Source: Copromyces sp. CBS 386.78
Taxonomy: Eukaryota > Ascomycota > Sordariomycetes > Sordariales > Sordariaceae
NCBI GenBank assembly: GCA_030685235.1
Contig: MU839088.1
Coordinates: 248,001-312,000, forward strand
Direction of reading: 5' to 3'
DNA length: 64,000 bases
A model generated the notes under the pieces. That model saw only the letters and a list, made by a program, of their open reading frames with translations, had not been told where the DNA came from and made no database searches. Both the position numbers and the translations under genes were made by a program. Shown here in pieces: positions 32,619 through 44,695 of this stretch; positions within the stretch are counted from its first letter, which is position 1; every line of letters starts with the position of its first letter.

Positions 32619-35018
32619 CTAAGGCGTTCCATACCCAGAATCTTTCCCATCTTCCGATCCGGGTCCCGTCGCCCTCACTGCCTTTACTTCTGATACCGAG
32701 ATCTGGGGGAGGAGGTCATTGACACCCTTGATGGCTTCTACAACACTGGTGTCTGCCTCCGGGGTAGCGGTGGTGATGATTGGCAGCTGCTGAACATCTT
32801 GCTCGACGGGAACAACCTGAACCTTGATGGTGTCCTGCTTAACCAGGACAGGTGGCGTGGTATCGGTCTTCTCCTTCTTCGAGTGCTTCCTCTTGGACTT
32901 CTTCTCTTTGATAACCTCTGGTTCGGACTCAGACTCGGACTCAGAAGAGGAGGATTCGGATGAAGAGGACGACGAGTCGGAGGAGTCGGAGTCGTGTCTT
33001 CTTGACCTCCTCGACGACTTCTTGGAGCTCTTTTTGCCGTGTTTACTCCTCTTCTTGTCCTTCTTTCCCTTCTTTCCGCTCTTTAGCTTTTCCTCATCTT
33101 TGCCTTCTTTCGTCCCCTCCTTCTCTCCCTCGCTGTCCTCCTTTTTGTCACCCTGCTTCTCCTTCTCAGCCTTCTCCTTAGCCTCCTTCTCCTCCCTCTC
33201 CCTCTTCTCCCTCGCCTCCCTCAGCTCCTTCTCCATCTTCTCCCTCCTCGCTTCCACAACCCACTGCTCCGCGCCCTCCACCGCCCCCTGCGCGTTCCGC
33301 TTATGCTTCAGCAAAAACCCCTGGATCTCAGCCGGAGAGAACTCGTGCGCGGGGATCTTCTCGGCAAACCGCGAGGCTAGCTCGACGACTTTGAGAGTGG
33401 CTTCGTCGCGCTCTGATTCGCGACGGGCTTCAGTCGCAAGTCTCTGCTTTTCGACTGTTGCGGGGTCTACTGTAGGAGAAGGCAGCAGCGTCGAGACGGA
33501 ATCGGCGGCATCAGAGGGAGTAGTAGGTGTATCAACCTCATCCCCTTCAAGGGGAGCGAAGATCGCCCGGAAGATCGCGGCCGTCATGTCCTTATCCGCC
33601 CGCCCAAACTCGACGATCATATCGACGCGTCCTGGACGGATCAGGGCTTTGTCCAGCTTCTCGAGGTGGTTGGTGGTCATGATGAGGACGCGGCCCTCCT
33701 GGGAGGCGACGCCATCCAGGATATTGAGGAGACCGGAGAGGGAGAGGCGGCCGCTGGGGGCGGGAGTGGTGTTGGTGGTGGTGGTGCCATCTCCTGGGGT
33801 TAGTTGGCCGGGAACCATATCATCGTTGCTGCTGCTGCTGCTGCTGCCCGAATCGACCGCAACGACCTTGCCGTCTTCGCGCGTGTGGGTAAGGCCGGCG
33901 GTGTCAATGTCCTCTAGCAAAACAACGCACCGACGGGGAAGTTCGGAGAAGAGAGAAGCAAGGTTCTCCTCGTTTGCAGCGATGGAAGACAAGCTGACGA
34001 TGTAAATCCTCATCTTGAAGAACCCGGCCAGCGCCAAGCTCAACGAGGACTTGCCCGTTCCCGGAGGACCATGGAGGAGGTAGCCCCTGCGGTAGGGGAT
34101 ACCGCGGTTGGCGTACCACCTGCGCGTGGCCGGGTTGAGGTAATCCGTCACGTCATCGATCAGTTCCTTCTTGACCTTCTCGTTCAGGATGACAGTCGAA
34201 AAAGGCCGCGAGGTGCGCGCCATGCAGCGCTGCCAGGTGGGTTCACTACCGCTTCCTTTGGTCGTTCCGCGGTAGATGAGCGTCTTGGCCTCGTCGCGCT
34301 TCATGTACACCTGTCTGGCCTCGAGCAGCAGCTCCTTCAGGATCCAGGGGTTTCTGCCAAAGCACTTGATGGAAATCTCCTCCTTTTCGCTAGACAGGGA
34401 ATACCCGCCCATGTCCCGGCCCTGCTGGCGGTGGAAGCACAGCAGTCGTCCCTTGTACCAGAACCAGTGGCTGCCGAACGTGGGCGTGTACGCCAACGCC
34501 TTCTTATTACCCTTGTCTCCGGACTGGTGGTCGGCACCCGACTCCCCGGTCCCGTCCTCGTTCTCCTCCTCCTCGTCGTAGTCGACCCGCCACAGCCACC
34601 AGACGCGCGAGTTCAGGTTCGTGTTGACGACGAAGCGGCGTGCGCCCTGAGCAAACTTTTGCGCGGCCACCCAGCCCATCAGCATGTTGTAGATCTCGTC
34701 GTCTGTGCGTACGTCCACGACGGACATCAGGTAGCTGTCGATCACGTCCCAGCAGTATGTGCTAAAGTACTGCCAGACGAACGTGAGGGCGCCGCATATC
34801 AGGACGAGCGGGATGTACAGGTTGAGGTCGATGTTGAGGTTTTTCTGGACAAAGGCCGAGAATGTGGAGAAGCCGGGAAAGAACATGTCCAAAAGAACCA
34901 TCTGGCCGGTTACAGGCGAGCCAGTGGCAGAGGCCCCGGCAGTATTTGACGTGGTGGAAGAGGCGCCATCGGGACATGAGGTCGTTTGCCCGGCCATTTG
35001 TTGGAGGAGAATGTCCAT
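32619..35018 (-). CDS. Bcs1-like AAA+ ATPase with charged C-terminal tail
   Basis: Single-exon gene, 799 aa. A membrane segment lies near residues 66-86 (NLYIPLVLICGALTFVWQYF). It is followed by a BCS1 N-terminal type domain (about 90-290) and an AAA domain: Walker A GPPGTGKSS at 317-325, Walker B VVLLEDID at 365-372, then TTNHLEKLDKALIRPGRVDM with the arginine. Between Walker B and SGLLNILDGV is a Ser/Thr-rich insert of about 50 residues (375-425). The C-terminal ~200 residues are almost pure K/E/R/S with an SSDSSSSSSESSSSESESES run. True Bcs1 is about 450 aa and handles the Rieske protein at the mitochondrial inner membrane. This is one of the larger fungal paralogues, so substrate and location are unknown. 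Confidence 0.85.
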   Translation of the reverse strand: MDILLQQMAGQTTSCPDGASSTTSNTAGASATGSPVTGQMVLLDMFFPGFSTFSAFVQKNLNIDLNLYIPLVLICGALTFVWQYFSTYCWDVIDSYLMSVVDVRTDDEIYNMLMGWVAAQKFAQGARRFVVNTNLNSRVWWLWRVDYDEEEENEDGTGESGADHQSGDKGNKKALAYTPTFGSHWFWYKGRLLCFHRQQGRDMGGYSLSSEKEEISIKCFGRNPWILKELLLEARQVYMKRDEAKTLIYRGTTKGSGSEPTWQRCMARTSRPFSTVILNEKVKKELIDDVTDYLNPATRRWYANRGIPYRRGYLLHGPPGTGKSSLSLALAGFFKMRIYIVSLSSIAANEENLASLFSELPRRCVVLLEDIDTAGLTHTREDGKVVAVDSGSSSSSSNDDMVPGQLTPGDGTTTTNTTPAPSGRLSLSGLLNILDGVASQEGRVLIMTTNHLEKLDKALIRPGRVDMIVEFGRADKDMTAAIFRAIFAPLEGDEVDTPTTPSDAADSVSTLLPSPTVDPATVEKQRLATEARRESERDEATLKVVELASRFAEKIPAHEFSPAEIQGFLLKHKRNAQGAVEGAEQWVVEARREKMEKELREAREKREREEKEAKEKAEKEKQGDKKEDSEGEKEGTKEGKDEEKLKSGKKGKKDKKRSKHGKKSSKKSSRRSRRHDSDSSDSSSSSSESSSSESESESEPEVIKEKKSKRKHSKKEKTDTTPPVLVKQDTIKVQVVPVEQDVQQLPIITTATPEADTSVVEAIKGVNDLLPQISVSEVKAVRATGPGSEDGKDSGYGTP

Positions 35019-37672
35019 GTTGGTCGTCTGCTGGACAAGAGAGTTTGAAGACTGCTTTTCTGTGATAATCTTGTCTAAAGATTTGAGCCGGGAGAAATCT
35101 TGCTGGAAGAGGAGTTGATCGTTTTATATCAATTCCGTTTGCCTGTCGTCACTTTCGGTTTGCCGTATCCTTTGAGGCGAGGCGGTGTATGCGTATCCGT
35201 AGCCGTAGGAGTTCCTCCGTTTTCGTCTTCTTTCAAGGTGATTTGGCGTGGCACAGATCCGCCGTTGCGCTGGACTGGACAAACCGGAGAAAAGCTTCAA
35301 GCAGTAGTGAAACGAGATACAGGATAGAAGTGACGAGTTGGAAAATTGTTGGTATAACGTAGACGAGTGCCGAGGTCCGACCAGGATACACCTGTGGTAT
35401 AATACGAAGGGAGTGGCGTAACTGGACTTGTGTTCCCGTTGAATGTCGTTGAAGAGGTGTTCGAAGTTGACTTGTATCCTGGGCTCACTTGAATGAGTGG
35501 CTTTAGGCTCCAGACGGTCGGGACTGCCGACTGGAGGATGCTTGGGATAAGCGGTCAAGTCGATATGATGAAAATACCGGGAGTTGAGTCTTTATATACT
35601 CGCGGTGTATGGATTCATGGAGAGTAGAATAAGGCAGCAATCCAGTCAGCAAGGTAGTAGTAACTGGGGCTGAACACCTATGGAGAAGTACCACACATGG
35701 AGGTGAGCAGAGAAAGAGGGCGAATAGTAGACCGAGTAACCATCTCCTAGACTGCCACTTGAGAAGAGTGTACGCGCCGTGGAGGTATCATGGTACACAT
35801 AGCCCCTTGTCATCCCATGCAGGTGATGTGAAGAGAATTGGGACAGTTGAGCGAGGAACTAGTATCCACGTAGGTATCGGGGCAAGGTGCAAATCAGACA
35901 GAAGCAGCCGCAGCACACATCAGCAAGGGCTCCCGTCAGCACCAGGACCCAGAGATGCAGCATGCAATGCAATGCTAGTCCAGTTCCTTGATACCCCTGA
36001 CTTTGCTGCAAGTTAGGACAGCTCGAAGCGCAGTGCAGAGCAATGCCACTGGGCAAGATTGAAAAGTTGGCTTGCAACCATGCAAGGATATTGCAGTGAT
36101 GGCCGGGTCTCCCAAGTCAAAAATCAACAGAAGTGTTAATTTCATCGTTTCTATGCAAGAACCGAGGGAAAAGCAAATAGAGGTAAACAGTAACAAGCCA
36201 CGCCGGGTCCGGAGGCAGATGAGGAAACACCACCACCACGCTGACCAACTCTGACAGAGCAACATTGCATGGCAGAAGCACCCACACAAAATGCAGGCCG
36301 GCGATGACAGCGGAACAGTAAACGTTGAAAATCTGGGGGGCCGCCGATACCACGGCATGACGCATGTCCAAGTTCGGAATAGGGGCTGCACTGTTAGACA
36401 TGAAATATCGATATCAGTTCCGAATGACATTCTGCCACTTGACAGATGCGGTGGACTGGTCACACGGCTGGGATAAGTCGTCCTCGGTGGTAAAGATGTT
36501 GATGATGACAAGCAGGAGAGTAGGTAGCTGATGCCTGCGGCCGCCTAACTGCTGACAACTCGACAATGGAATGTTCCGGTGGATAATCTAGGCGGTCCTT
36601 GGTCGGGGAGAACCGAGTGTCTCTGCTGACTTTGCTCTGGGTACCGTCAAGTGGTTGGCTGCTCGGAATCTCCGTGGGGGAGATGGACTGTTCGAGGCCT
36701 TCGCGAACACCCTTCAGATTCAGGAAATCCACTCTGGTCGGCGAGGCAGAACAACAGGCCGAGGGGTTCAATGTCGAAACTGTGGGGTATGTAGAAGGGG
36801 TGTGACCACCAAGGACTCCTTGATAGTAGACCTCATCTGGCCATTCAAGACCACTCACCACGACGATGCGGCGGTGTCCAGGCATGGAAGCCAAGCAAAC
36901 CGTTGCATCTCCAAGAGAACTGTTTGGCTTCAGTGACTTGTCACATTTCGGCAGGTGGTAGGGCTGAGAGAGTGGATGGGACGTTTGGTGTTTGCGAAAG
37001 GATCTAGGTAGTTCAGGGTTTTGGAGGCAAGCCTTAAGCTTGGGTTGACCCCGCCCATCCCATGCTACAGTAAACACCTCTTAGTTATCAACCAATCAGA
37101 AATATAATTCAATTTGGTACCACAGCGATAAGCGAATACCGTTGCTCCACCTTCGGGACCTCCGAGGCCGCGGCAGTGCAAGTTGCAGTCATCGCCGTTA
37201 CCATCACCGGCCCCGTCATCTCGGCAGTGCAACGGAACCGGCGGCCTCCGCCATTTTTGGACAAGTTCGGCCCCACTTGACCACTACCCCCGGCTCGGAC
37301 ACGTCACCATGTCTAGTTGCTAAATATCCGGGTGAAACAATTCATTGCAGGATTCGTCAGAGGACAATGACCTTGGCGTTAATCGAACATGCTTTCTCTC
37401 AGCAATCCGTTCCTTTCCTAAACAGCGTATACACAACAGCAAGACCAATTCCCGTTCTGATCCCGAGGTGACCGTCATCAATAAAGAGCAAAACTCCAAG
37501 CACGCGCCATATTCCCACAAACCCACCCCATACAAATAAAAATAAAAGCCTACTTCAAACTTAACCAACACACAGATACACATACCCAAGCACGCCACCC
37601 AGCCAACAGCCAACCCTGTCCGTCCATCCGTGATTCATTTGGCTACACCTCTTGGCCGCTTTCAGGCAGTGA
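35019..37672. other. Intergenic region upstream of the Bcs1-like gene
   Basis: 2.65 kb. Two minus-strand open frames (36460-37077 and 35975-36511) have no recognisable domain and unclear starts; I do not call them genes. The rest holds nothing I can name. Confidence 0.4.
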
Positions 37673-38653
37673 TCACTCCGGCATAAACACCTGAATACCA
37701 TTTCCATCCTGTTGGAAATGTCCTCCTCCTCCTCTTGACATCATCGGAGGAGGTGGTCCTGGAGTCGGCACATGAGGAGGAGGATGCGGGGGTTGATGGA
37801 AGCCCCCATGTCCAAGCGGTGTCATTGACGGCATCGGTGGCGGAGGACCACCCCCCATACCGCCCATGTTGTACATCGGTTGCTGCTGATGGTACCCCGG
37901 GAACCCGCCACCGGGGGGGTACGAGCCAGGAGGCGGTGGTGCTGGGGAAGCAAAAGGAGGGGGCATCATACCCGGGCCAGGCGGGAACGGACTCGGACTG
38001 TAACTCGAACTCGCAGGACCCCCAGGGCCTCCACCTCCCCTATGGACGTATTCGTTGAAACCACTTGCACTTGCGTCGTCGCTGACACTCGCGCTGTCTT
38101 TGGTTGTACCGTCGTCGAATGCTTCCTCCTCCTCCTCCTCCTCAGATATATCACTCGGCGGCCCTTGTCGCCCGTGTTGATGGCTGTGACTACCACCACT
38201 TTTGCTAGAGCGTTTCGACGAACGAGATTCCCTCCCGCTCTTGGGCGGCTTCCATTTTTTTGCCGACGCTGCTGCTGCTGCTGCTGCTGGTTCTTGCTCC
38301 CCATAATATCCATCAGCAGGCCAGGACCCACTACCCCTGGACTCAATAAAGTAAAACTCCTGCTTTGTCCTGCTGCCAGTGCTACTGCCACTAGACCAGG
38401 AGAACCCAGAGTGCGTAGAGTGCTTGGAACTACTGGCACTACTCCTCGCATCCAAGTCATCCGTCGGATTGTGGTCGTATGTTGTCTCGTAGACACGCAT
38501 GCCTTTCACCTTGCGCGGGTCTCGGCCGCAGAAATAGACGAGAGCATCGACGGCTGCCGAGTTGGGGAGACGCTTTTCGCGGCAGGTGCGTGTGGAGGAG
38601 CCGGAGGAGGTGGAAGAAGAGGAGGAGCGGCTCGAAGGGCGGCGAAATGCCAT
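37673..38653 (-). CDS. Pro/Gly-rich protein of unknown function
   Basis: Single-exon frame of 326 aa with a true ATG (38653) and a TGA stop. The N-terminus is Ser-rich, followed by the one ordered-looking block: LPNSAAVDALVYFCGRDPRKVKGMRVYETTYD (about residues 30-61). The remainder is low complexity: a Ser-rich stretch, an Ala run encoded by GCTGCT-type repeats, an acidic run ([12 protein letters not shown]) and a long Pro/Gly/Met-rich tail ending GIQVFMPE. No membrane segment or signal peptide is visible. I do not recognise the family. It is probably real because the frame is long, has a clear ATG and contains a non-repetitive block. Confidence 0.6.
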   Translation of the reverse strand: MAFRRPSSRSSSSSTSSGSSTRTCREKRLPNSAAVDALVYFCGRDPRKVKGMRVYETTYDHNPTDDLDARSSASSSKHSTHSGFSWSSGSSTGSRTKQEFYFIESRGSGSWPADGYYGEQEPAAAAAAASAKKWKPPKSGRESRSSKRSSKSGGSHSHQHGRQGPPSDISEEEEEEEAFDDGTTKDSASVSDDASASGFNEYVHRGGGGPGGPASSSYSPSPFPPGPGMMPPPFASPAPPPPGSYPPGGGFPGYHQQQPMYNMGGMGGGPPPPMPSMTPLGHGGFHQPPHPPPHVPTPGPPPPMMSRGGGGHFQQDGNGIQVFMPE

Positions 38654-41600
38654 TTTGCTTGTTCGGTTTTGTATGCGAGTGAGGTTTAGATGTTATATAG
38701 AGCTGGTAGAATCAGCGAGGGCAGTTCAAGGCCAAAAGAAGGCGTCCAGTTCCAGTGCGAAGTGATGGTCTTGGGGTCAGGTACTTGTGTTCATCCGAGC
38801 AAAATCAGTCTCGGAACTGATACACAGGACCAGTTCCCATAAAAAAGAGCTCTCTGAGTAGTACCAAGAGAGAAAACTCGACAAGTCAAGAGGCGTGGGA
38901 AAGCCGAAAGCATGTGGAGAGAAGGAACGAAAACATCAGTCTAAGAGAGCTGGGAACAGAGGTAGATATTTACAACGCACAAGGACGCGACTACTTTCCG
39001 AATGTCGCCATGGAACCCACATACCGTAACGGAGCCATCAGCCAGGAAGCACTGCGCCCGCATTCGAGGCAAGACGAGATCATCTTGCAGCCTTGCCCCT
39101 GTTTAGCGTCGCCTGGAAAGGGGCAGGCTCTGCCCGACTGGGATGGATGGATGGATGGAGTGTTGCCTGCCTGCCTGCCTGCCTGATTATCTGCATGCTT
39201 CCTACAACGCGGGCGTGGGGGGAGAGAGACAGACTAACGTCAACGTCAAGGGGTGTTGTTGAAAACATCCGTATCTGTGCTACAGGATGACAGGGAAAGC
39301 TCCCGGCCTTCATGAAACGGGACTGACTGGACTTCCAACTGCATGGTTCGTCATCGGCGATCTGGTTCATTCCCGTTTGAGCATGCCTGGTTGGTGATGC
39401 CCGCTACCGTGGATGATGGCAGGATCGGGACGCTATGTTATTGTGGGGGAAAAGAGTTTTCACCAGTCAGGCATGCCGGGCAACGAGCTGAGTTGGAGCC
39501 AGGCATGCCACACTCCGACACCAAGATCCCAACACCATCATCCGGACTACACGGCGCATATCAGAAGATAAGAAACGAAAACCATGCCACTCACCCTTCT
39601 TGACACCATCTGTTCGCCTGGGTCAAGGACCTGGAACGCAGGAAAGGTGCGCGGCCGTCTTGGTATCTGAAAACGGACGTGGAGCGGCCAAGGAGGTGGG
39701 TGCATCCGCTCTGATCACAAGCCTGGCGGTCAAGATGCGGTTGCCCGTCTGCATGATTTCCTTTTTCTCCTGGTACCTGTCTTGATGCTTGCTAACTGAT
39801 GTCAGATCCAATTGTACGTTCTCGCGGGGCAACCCAGAACTCTCTTGGAAGAACGATGAAAAAGATGAAATGTTGACAGGTACTCAGATGCTTCATCATC
39901 TTGGCGCGTGAAAGCGAGGCTGTTGATACGGGCTGAGGGGCATCGCATTGCTTACCCAACCCGGATTCAAAGATGCATTTCCAGAAGGCTTCCATGTTCG
40001 GGGAAGTCACTTCGGGCGAGCCATCCAATGAAATGGTGATGTGAGATGACAGTTGGGGACAGCCGAAAATGTCTTTTTGTCGGTTGCCTTCTCCGCCTTA
40101 TGAGGGAGAAGGATGGTTTTAATGGCGAGCCTTCTCAGCATAGGTAATCCATACGGCCAAGTTAGCAGATTGATGCTTGGACCGAAACCAGGGCGAGAGT
40201 TACCTATACAGCCAGACACCTACCACTGACTGGAGATGACATGCAATCACCAACAACCCTTGCCCCGCTTGCTTGCGTGCTTCTTCGTAGGAACGTGTTC
40301 ATAGACGCAAGTATCGAGAGTCATCGGAAGCTGTGCAAAGGTAAGGCGAGAAGCCGTGGAGGAGAAAGGAGACTGAGAATGAGGGGTCGGGCCAGACGGA
40401 CAGCTACATGACCGGCACCCAATTAGAAACCCGCCCGCATTCGAGGTTTCGGCGTGTAACATGATGCTTTTCTGCTTGCTGGAGGTGGGCGGTGGCTGGA
40501 CTTGTTATTCACGCCCACCATCGAAGCTTGGGTTGTGCTTCCCTTTGCGGCATTCTTTTCCTGCCCCTTCAACAACGTCTTCTTTTCGTGTGCGAATCTT
40601 GAGAGCTTTCAAGCAAGAAAATCGTCAACTTCTTGATGGTTGATAGGGAGTAGGAAGCTGTGTAGTGCCAGGCATCACGCTTCAGAATAGTCGATGAACA
40701 TCAGAAGCCGAAAAGTCTATAGTTGCACCAGAACGAGGTGATGCATCAAGTAAGCTTAACTTTCCATTGCACTAGTGACAAGGCAAAATAGCCGAACGAA
40801 TTAATACTAACCAAAGTTGTATTAATCTGGGGTACGCTTCGGCAGTCTGAAGGACCGTAACAGCCCAGAAAGACGGGCGAGAGGATTGCACAGAGACACT
40901 TGAAGTTTGTAATGGTCATTTTGCCATCTCGGGTCTCCAACTTGCCCAAGTCAAGCATCGGCTCGATCCAAGCAACGAATGTGCGGTTAAAGTTGAGAAA
41001 ATGAGGAGATGAAATCGGTCAAGTTTCCAAACCGTTGACGGGCTGTGGATTGTTCCCCTGGGAATTCGGTCCAAAAAAGGGTACAAGTCCGGTAAGAGCC
41101 GTAGAGAGTGTTTCCGTGATGCATGCATTCATTCATTGCTGCTTCACAGTTGACATGTTTGAGAATGCCCTACCAAGCAAGTGTGGTTCACCTCGCCAAG
41201 CCATTCGTCTCGAGGACTGAAAAGCTTCTTGGCGGCCGGACCCCCCACTAAGTTCCAAGAAGGCACCGCTGCAACGTCAAATGGTGAGGAGCCACATGGA
41301 GTGCAACCCTCCACATTGTTCCTGAGGGGGTTGTGCCGTCTGGGTCTCAGCTGTCTTCTAACTTCTTACCTGGAAGTCACATCCGGCTGTTTTCTCTTGC
41401 TTGATCTCGCCCTTCTTTTCCTGGACACACAACAGGGCAGAAAGCCAGAGGGGGGACGGGACGGAAGGAACCATTCGATCCATTCTGCAGCGCAACAATC
41501 ACCCCGACTTGAGCACTTCAAGGCCATTTTCACCACTCACCCCAAGGCACCTCAGTCAACGCTGATTCCGTCGACTCCACTCACTCGTCAACCGCATCTT

Positions 41601-41788
41601 TACCGTTCTACCGCGCCATAACCCGACGACACTCTTCTCGCGGCGACGCGCATAATATAGGGTAGTCTCCCAAGCGGGCGGTCAATGGCCTCTTAGAGGC
41701 CCGATGCACACGTGGCATTGAGGTTATCGACTTTTCGCATTGGGGCCACTGAACATCGGCGCATAACAAGTCCATATCCATCGTCGCC
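38654..41788. other. Long divergent intergenic region
   Basis: 3.1 kb between divergent genes. It holds a compound microsatellite at 39141-39185. All ORFs are short and unsupported. The last 250 bp before 41789 are probably the leader of the next gene. Confidence 0.45.
39141..39185. repeat. Compound microsatellite (GGAT)4 and (TGCC)5
   Basis: Four GGAT units (39141-39158) are followed after a few bases by five TGCC units (39164-39185). Both are plain tetranucleotide slippage repeats in non-coding sequence. Confidence 0.9.
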
Positions 41789-44695
41789 ATGGAGCCCGGA
41801 GACAGGAAACTGGATTCGCCGGAGCGGAGGCGACCACGGAGGACGTCAATGAGGCATTCGCTGACTCTACGGGCTGAACGAATGGACGAGCTTCCCGACG
41901 CCCAAGACTCAGCTCTGGCTCCGGTGGAAGACCATGACAGGCGACACAGTCCATTCCATGATCCCAGCCCAGCGGTGGTGGCACTGGGGCAGCAATTGAG
42001 GGACGAGGGCTTGGGCCAAGGAGGTCAGGTTAGGGCGAGGGGAACAAATGACAGCTGGCCACCGATGCCGCCATCAACATCTACACCGATATTGCCAGTA
42101 CAGCCCTTTTCGCAGGCAGAATTGCGGCCAGCCCAAGGAAGTCCATATGGCACCAACGTTGATGTCCCAGCGACAGCTCCTCTTTCCGAGCCCATGGCAT
42201 TGTCTCCGGAACAGCCACAGGCCCCTCTTCGTCCGCCAAGCCCAACAAAACCAGCAAGCTCAGCAGCAGATCCACTTGCCTTGAGACACGATGGGGCAAC
42301 GAGCCGAAACCAGTCCTCCCAGGATATGGGCTTAGATGCCGCCCATTCCGCCACTGTTCCTGGCCCAACACAGCCATTAGGTCCCTCTCACGTTTACGAG
42401 CACTATACTCGCAACTTGCCCTTCGGACCACCGCCGGGTCTCTCTTCTGATCCTTTATCAAGCGGTTATCCCTATCATGGACCACCTGATCCTTCTCCTT
42501 ATCATATCTATCCTCAAGATGTGCATGACACCTCCCAATATGGACGAGTCGTAACACAACAAGGCGAAGTCCCGGTAGTCGATTACTATAGCCCATACGG
42601 CCATCACGAACCGCTACCGCCCTACACTGAACGAGATGATACAGGCCTGGGAGGAAGCAGCTCGAGCTCCGTCGGCCCTACCCCAGCGCCTGTTGCTGGC
42701 ACCACCCCCAGTATCGGTCAGCCCACTACCTCTTCCGCTGTCGTTTCTTGTCCAGCCCTTGCTTCTGCGCCAGAGTCTGCCTCTGCATTGGGCCCTGATG
42801 CCGTTGTTGAAGAGCCGGAGGGTCGGACAACACCGACAGCCCAGTCAACACCGGTACCACTTCTGTCAACCCAGACACCAGCCATCACGCAGGTATCGCC
42901 GACAACACAGGCGACAGCAACGGGACAGACAGAGCAGACGGAGCAGGCAGGGCCGGAAGCGCAAGCGACGCAGGCAGAGGATCTTACTGGCGCTGGAGGT
43001 TTGGGCCTTGCAACCAGGAATCCCGAGTTTGACTCGCTGGACGACTTGCGAGATCCTCGCCCCCGTGCGTCAACGCGAAGCTTTAATACGACCCACAGTA
43101 ACGACCAAATCAATAAGGAAAAAGCGGTGGCCTCAGAAAACGAGACAGCTTTCAAGCGTTGGATGAGAAAGCAGTGGTGTTTTGGTGTGGTTCCTAACTG
43201 GGCTTTGGTCCTCTCCTTATGCCTTCTTGTGATCGTGGGGATTGTTGCCGGCACGGTTGCCGGAGTTTTGCTGAGCAAACATGGAAAACCACCACCAAAG
43301 GATATTTATCCGTAAGTGAATAAGCTATGCCCCTGATATTCCGGCACCATGTTAATTATCGCGCTAAAAAACAGAAAGCCCACAACGGGGTCAACACTTC
43401 CCAGCAACGTGATACCCATACCAACTCCAACAGATCTTGCTGCGCTTCCAACAGGAACGTGGAGTATACCCATGATGCTCAGCAAATCCTCTAGTAACTG
43501 CTTCAAGGATCCTACACAGTCGAAAACTTGGGACTGCCGTTTTGTTCCCTCCGGCATGCACTTGTCGGTTGAAAATTCCGCCCCCAACGGTTACACCTTT
43601 ACGATCAACTGTGACCAGTCTTTCACCATGTCCAACAACGTCTACTCATACGGCGAGCAGCCAGCGTTGCTTGTGAATCCCGGGGCGTTAGTGCTGGTCA
43701 GCGATTCGTCTGAAGCCAATCGGGGCCCTGCTTGGTTTCAGTCTTTTCCTTACAACAAGACTGTGATTCTTTCCCAGAATTCACTCAACGTTACCACCAC
43801 GGAAGGTACGGCGAAGATGCGCCGTGGATTTGACAGTAAGGATTATGACAGACGCAAGGTTTATGCGGCGCAACCAGGAGATAAGCCTTGGGTTTGCAAC
43901 TGGCCCCAGACGACGTTTGAGCTCTATATTTATGCTCAACAAAACTCGAGTTGGTCCGTCAATACTCAAGGCCTCCCGCAGCCGTCGGCCACCTCTTCCG
44001 TATCGGCACCAACCGACTCCACGACAATGACAGTAGTAGTCACGAAAACAGAAACCGAGCACAAAGTCTCACCAGCAACAAGCATGTCTTCATTGCCAAC
44101 TTCGTCACCGGATAGAAACAACCACTACACCACAAAGCCATGGGAAGTACGACCTCCGGATGGGGATATGTCTGATCATCCTTACAGACAGCGTCGATTT
44201 GAGGCCGAGAAAAACGATAAAGAGTCCTCCGCGGCCGTAACACCATCATCAACCTCGGGGCCTGCACCTTCTTACCCGCCAGGCCCGATGGGCACCGGTC
44301 CCCGTGGCGACGGCTTCGCTCCTCTACCCCCAGGCTATCCTCGAGTCATCAAACTCGAGGAACGTCGATATCTCGATGCGCCCGTTCCGGAATGCACGCA
44401 GTTTGAAATACCCTCCAACGGACAAGCTGCCCAACCCGTTCGCGATGAAAAGGGAAATATGGTTGTCGTCACCATCTATCCCCCGGAGGCTACAGAGACG
44501 GGCTCCCCACGCTCATCACGTCGCTTGGGCAAGAGGTTTACCGACTGGGATCTTGAACTGGATGAAGAGGATGACAGCCCGATATGGAGCACAGAGGTTT
44601 TGCGGAGGGGTGAGGGGGATGGAGGAGTATCAAACGCAGATGGCGGCGTTGTTCCGTTTGGAAGTCAGTGCAACTGTGAGTGGTTCGTTACATAA
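41789..44695 (+). CDS. Single-pass membrane protein, DUF7820-like
   Basis: Exons are 41789-43311 and 43375-44695; the intron 43312-43374 (63 nt) has a GTAAGT donor and a CAG acceptor. The protein is 947 aa. Residues 1-450 are disordered and rich in P/Q/S/T. Then come a basic KRWMRKQW motif and one membrane helix, WALVLSLCLLVIVGIVAGTV (about 470-490). After the helix is a likely extracellular domain of about 190 residues with conserved-looking GTWSIPM, NCFKDPTQSKTWDC, NCDQSFTMSNNVYSYG and WVCNWPQTTFELYIY blocks and N-glycosylation sites. A Ser/Thr/Pro region ends with CNCEWFVT. The layout recalls the DUF7820 proteins of Sordariomycetes; function is unknown. No N-terminal signal peptide is seen. 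Confidence 0.75.

Noticed and set aside
34071..34949. 292-codon frame antisense to the Bcs1-like gene
   Set aside because: Shadow of the AAA gene; no domain.
36460..37077. 205-codon minus-strand frame
   Set aside because: It begins at a non-ATG codon, lacks a domain and is rich in S/P/H as random GC-balanced sequence would be.
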